Shown here: one piece after another, positions 6,349 through 7,165 of the stretch
Layout: each line of letters begins with the position of its first letter
Numbering within the stretch: the stretch's first letter is position 1
DNA from: Oscillospiraceae bacterium
GTDB lineage: Bacteria; Bacillota; Clostridia; Oscillospirales; Ruminococcaceae
Direction of reading: 5' to 3'
Assembly (NCBI GenBank): GCA_016296165.1
Contig: JAEDJV010000126.1
Span: 1-7,165, forward strand
Length of the DNA: 7,165 nucleotides
The notes under the pieces: generated by a model
What the model saw: the letters and a program-made list of their open reading frames with translations, nothing else
Database searches by the model: none
Told to the model about the DNA's origin: nothing
Position numbers and translations under genes: made by a program

Positions 6349-6562
6349 ATTTGTATGGTTGTAATGGCATAATAAATAGATTTATCTGTATATGTTTGTA
6401 TCATGTGATAGATTGAAATTTCGGTGAAAATGTCGATATTTATATTAGAGATGTGTTCTTTATATAGCAATATTCACAGAATATTATATCACAATATTTA
6501 TTAATAAGTGTAATTATACAGTAAAAAGAATATTTTTTCAGATAGGAAAGGGACGTGATTAT
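6349..6562 (+). promoter_or_regulatory. AT-rich leader and promoter region of the downstream pilin gene
   Basis: This is the only substantial non-coding stretch. It follows a terminator and precedes a pilin gene, so it must hold that gene's promoter if the gene is expressed on its own. Composition is extreme near the gene: the 60 bases from 6481 contain 8 G or C by hand count. Possible sigma-A elements are weak and not decisive: TTGAAA (6413-6418) with GATATT 16 bases on (6435-6440), TTCACA (6473-6478) with poor partners, and isolated TATTAT (6482-6487) and TGTAAT (6509-6514). No recognisable riboswitch consensus was seen. The region is supported by context; the exact promoter is not. Confidence 0.5.
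6469..6485. repeat. Perfect 7-bp inverted repeat (candidate operator)
   Basis: AATATTC and GAATATT flank the 3-base spacer ACA, giving a 17-base perfect dyad 77 bases before the pilin start codon. The AATATT core recurs at 6493-6498 and 6529-6534. The form and size fit a binding site for a dimeric regulator, but the low-complexity AT background makes chance occurrence quite possible. The 3-base loop and AT-rich arms would make a weak RNA hairpin, so a terminator role is unlikely. Confidence 0.35.
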
Positions 6563-7165
6563 ATGAAAAAGGCAAGAAAAGGATTTACTTTAATTGAAGT
6601 TATATGTGTACTGACTATAATAGCAATTATTGCAGCTATAGCTGTGCCAGGTATAAGCGGATATATAGATAAGTCGAAGAAGAATAACTGTCGTACAGTT
6701 ATGCAGAATTTTGTTAATGATCTGGAGTACAGGATTGTTTCCAGAAGATATTATGATATAAATGAACTTAATGATGCACTGGAAAATTGTATAATAGAAG
6801 CCGGCGGTGAAAAAACTTCCGAAGATGTTGAGTCAGGTGTTGAGTCTAAAATAAAGGGAATTTGTCCGAACGGTGGGGGGTACACTTTAAGCTGGACTAT
6901 TACGCCTGATGAACCAAATGAAAACAGTAATATTTATACGGCAGAGGTGAAAGTAAGTGATTGTAAATGTGAATGTGTCGGTACCGGTGAAAATTCAGTT
7001 GTTCATGCGGGACATGAATTTACAGCAACTTTAGTTTCCTCAGAATATATTGATGAGGGTAAAACTATAGAGGATAAATATAAGGAAATAATTGATAGAA
7101 TAATAGAAGATGTTGAAAACTCAAATGGAAGTACCGGTGATTTAGACGGTATAGTTGATGAGGTT
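6563..7165 (+). CDS. Type IV prepilin, candidate major pilin, 3' end outside window
   Basis: The frame is open from the ATG to the right edge (201 codons, no stop). The N-terminus is a canonical class III signal: leader MKKARKG, cleavage after G7, then FTLIEVICVLTIIAIIAAIA with mature Phe+1 and Glu+5 (E12), and the VPGISGYIDKSK continuation (28-39) typical of pilin alpha-1 helices. The globular part contains CPNGGGYTL (101-109), a motif seen in Gram-positive prepilins, and a C-x-C-x-C cluster, CKCEC (134-138); other cysteines are C15, C43 and C76. The tail from about 160 is acidic and probably helical. AAAGGGA (6547-6553) lies 9 nt before the ATG. It sits after a terminator with its own leader, so it is likely transcribed separately from the machinery genes, as expected of an abundant shaft subunit. 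Whether it is the major pilin or another minor one cannot be settled here. Confidence 0.88.
   Translation, partial: MKKARKGFTLIEVICVLTIIAIIAAIAVPGISGYIDKSKKNNCRTVMQNFVNDLEYRIVSRRYYDINELNDALENCIIEAGGEKTSEDVESGVESKIKGICPNGGGYTLSWTITPDEPNENSNIYTAEVKVSDCKCECVGTGENSVVHAGHEFTATLVSSEYIDEGKTIEDKYKEIIDRIIEDVENSNGSTGDLDGIVDEV

Noticed and set aside
6349..6562. c-di-GMP riboswitch upstream of the pilin gene, as known for some clostridial pilin genes
   Set aside because: The leader is too AT-rich and lacks the conserved GC-containing helices and loop consensus of the c-di-GMP-I and II classes that I could look for by eye. A covariance-model search would settle it.
1..7165. Type II secretion system rather than type IV pilus
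   Set aside because: The presence of PilM, PilN and PilO as separate consecutive genes, rather than fused GspL with GspM, and the lack of GspC, GspD and GspG-type genes favour a T4P. The minor prepilins alone would not distinguish the two.
1..7165. CRISPR arrays, tRNA or rRNA genes, insertion sequences, attachment sites
   Set aside because: No regularly spaced repeats, tRNA-like cloverleaf sequence, transposase frame or terminal inverted repeats were seen. Nearly all of the window is accounted for by the pilus genes.

Overview
The window is a type IV pilus (T4P) or type II-secretion-like assembly locus, with every supported gene on the + strand. It looks like a low-GC Gram-positive Clostridia genome, plausibly Ruminococcus-like (Oscillospiraceae). 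The reasons are an AT-rich composition, purine-rich Shine-Dalgarno sites, no secretin or pilotin gene, and prepilins of the Gram-positive style with a CPNGGGY motif. The genus is an inference from style, not from a database match.

Layout. Positions 1-676 hold the C-terminal half of the inner-membrane platform protein PilC. It is followed by a PilM-like actin-fold protein (678-1559), a PilN-like protein (1575-2219) and a PilO-like protein (2216-3034), which together would form the alignment subcomplex. Three small prepilin-like genes follow: a PilX/GspK-type protein lacking Glu+5 (3054-3494), a short PilV/GspI-like protein (3481-3888) and a PilW/GspJ-like protein (3913-4596). The extension ATPase PilB (4629-6305) closes the operon. 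Gene junctions are short (1 to 32 nt) or overlapping, and a strong rho-independent terminator with a UUCG loop lies at 6324-6348. After a very AT-rich 214-base leader with a perfect dyad (6469-6485), a separate gene begins at 6563. It encodes a class III-signal prepilin that is a candidate major pilin, and it runs off the right edge of the window.

How the genes work together. PilB would power subunit addition through PilC. PilM/N/O would link the cytoplasmic ATPase to the membrane assembly. The three minor prepilins would form an initiating tip complex, and the downstream pilin would supply the shaft or a further subunit. No prepilin peptidase (PilD) or retraction ATPase (PilT) lies in the window; either could be upstream. 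The separate transcription unit of the downstream pilin would allow it to be expressed at a different level from the machinery.

Nothing here is a wholly new system. The most notable points are a PilM-like protein whose three ATP-site glycine motifs are all eroded, a PilB whose first MshEN (c-di-GMP-type) motif lacks the usual Arg, a Cys-rich pilin with a CKCEC cluster, and an AT-shifted PilW-like gene.
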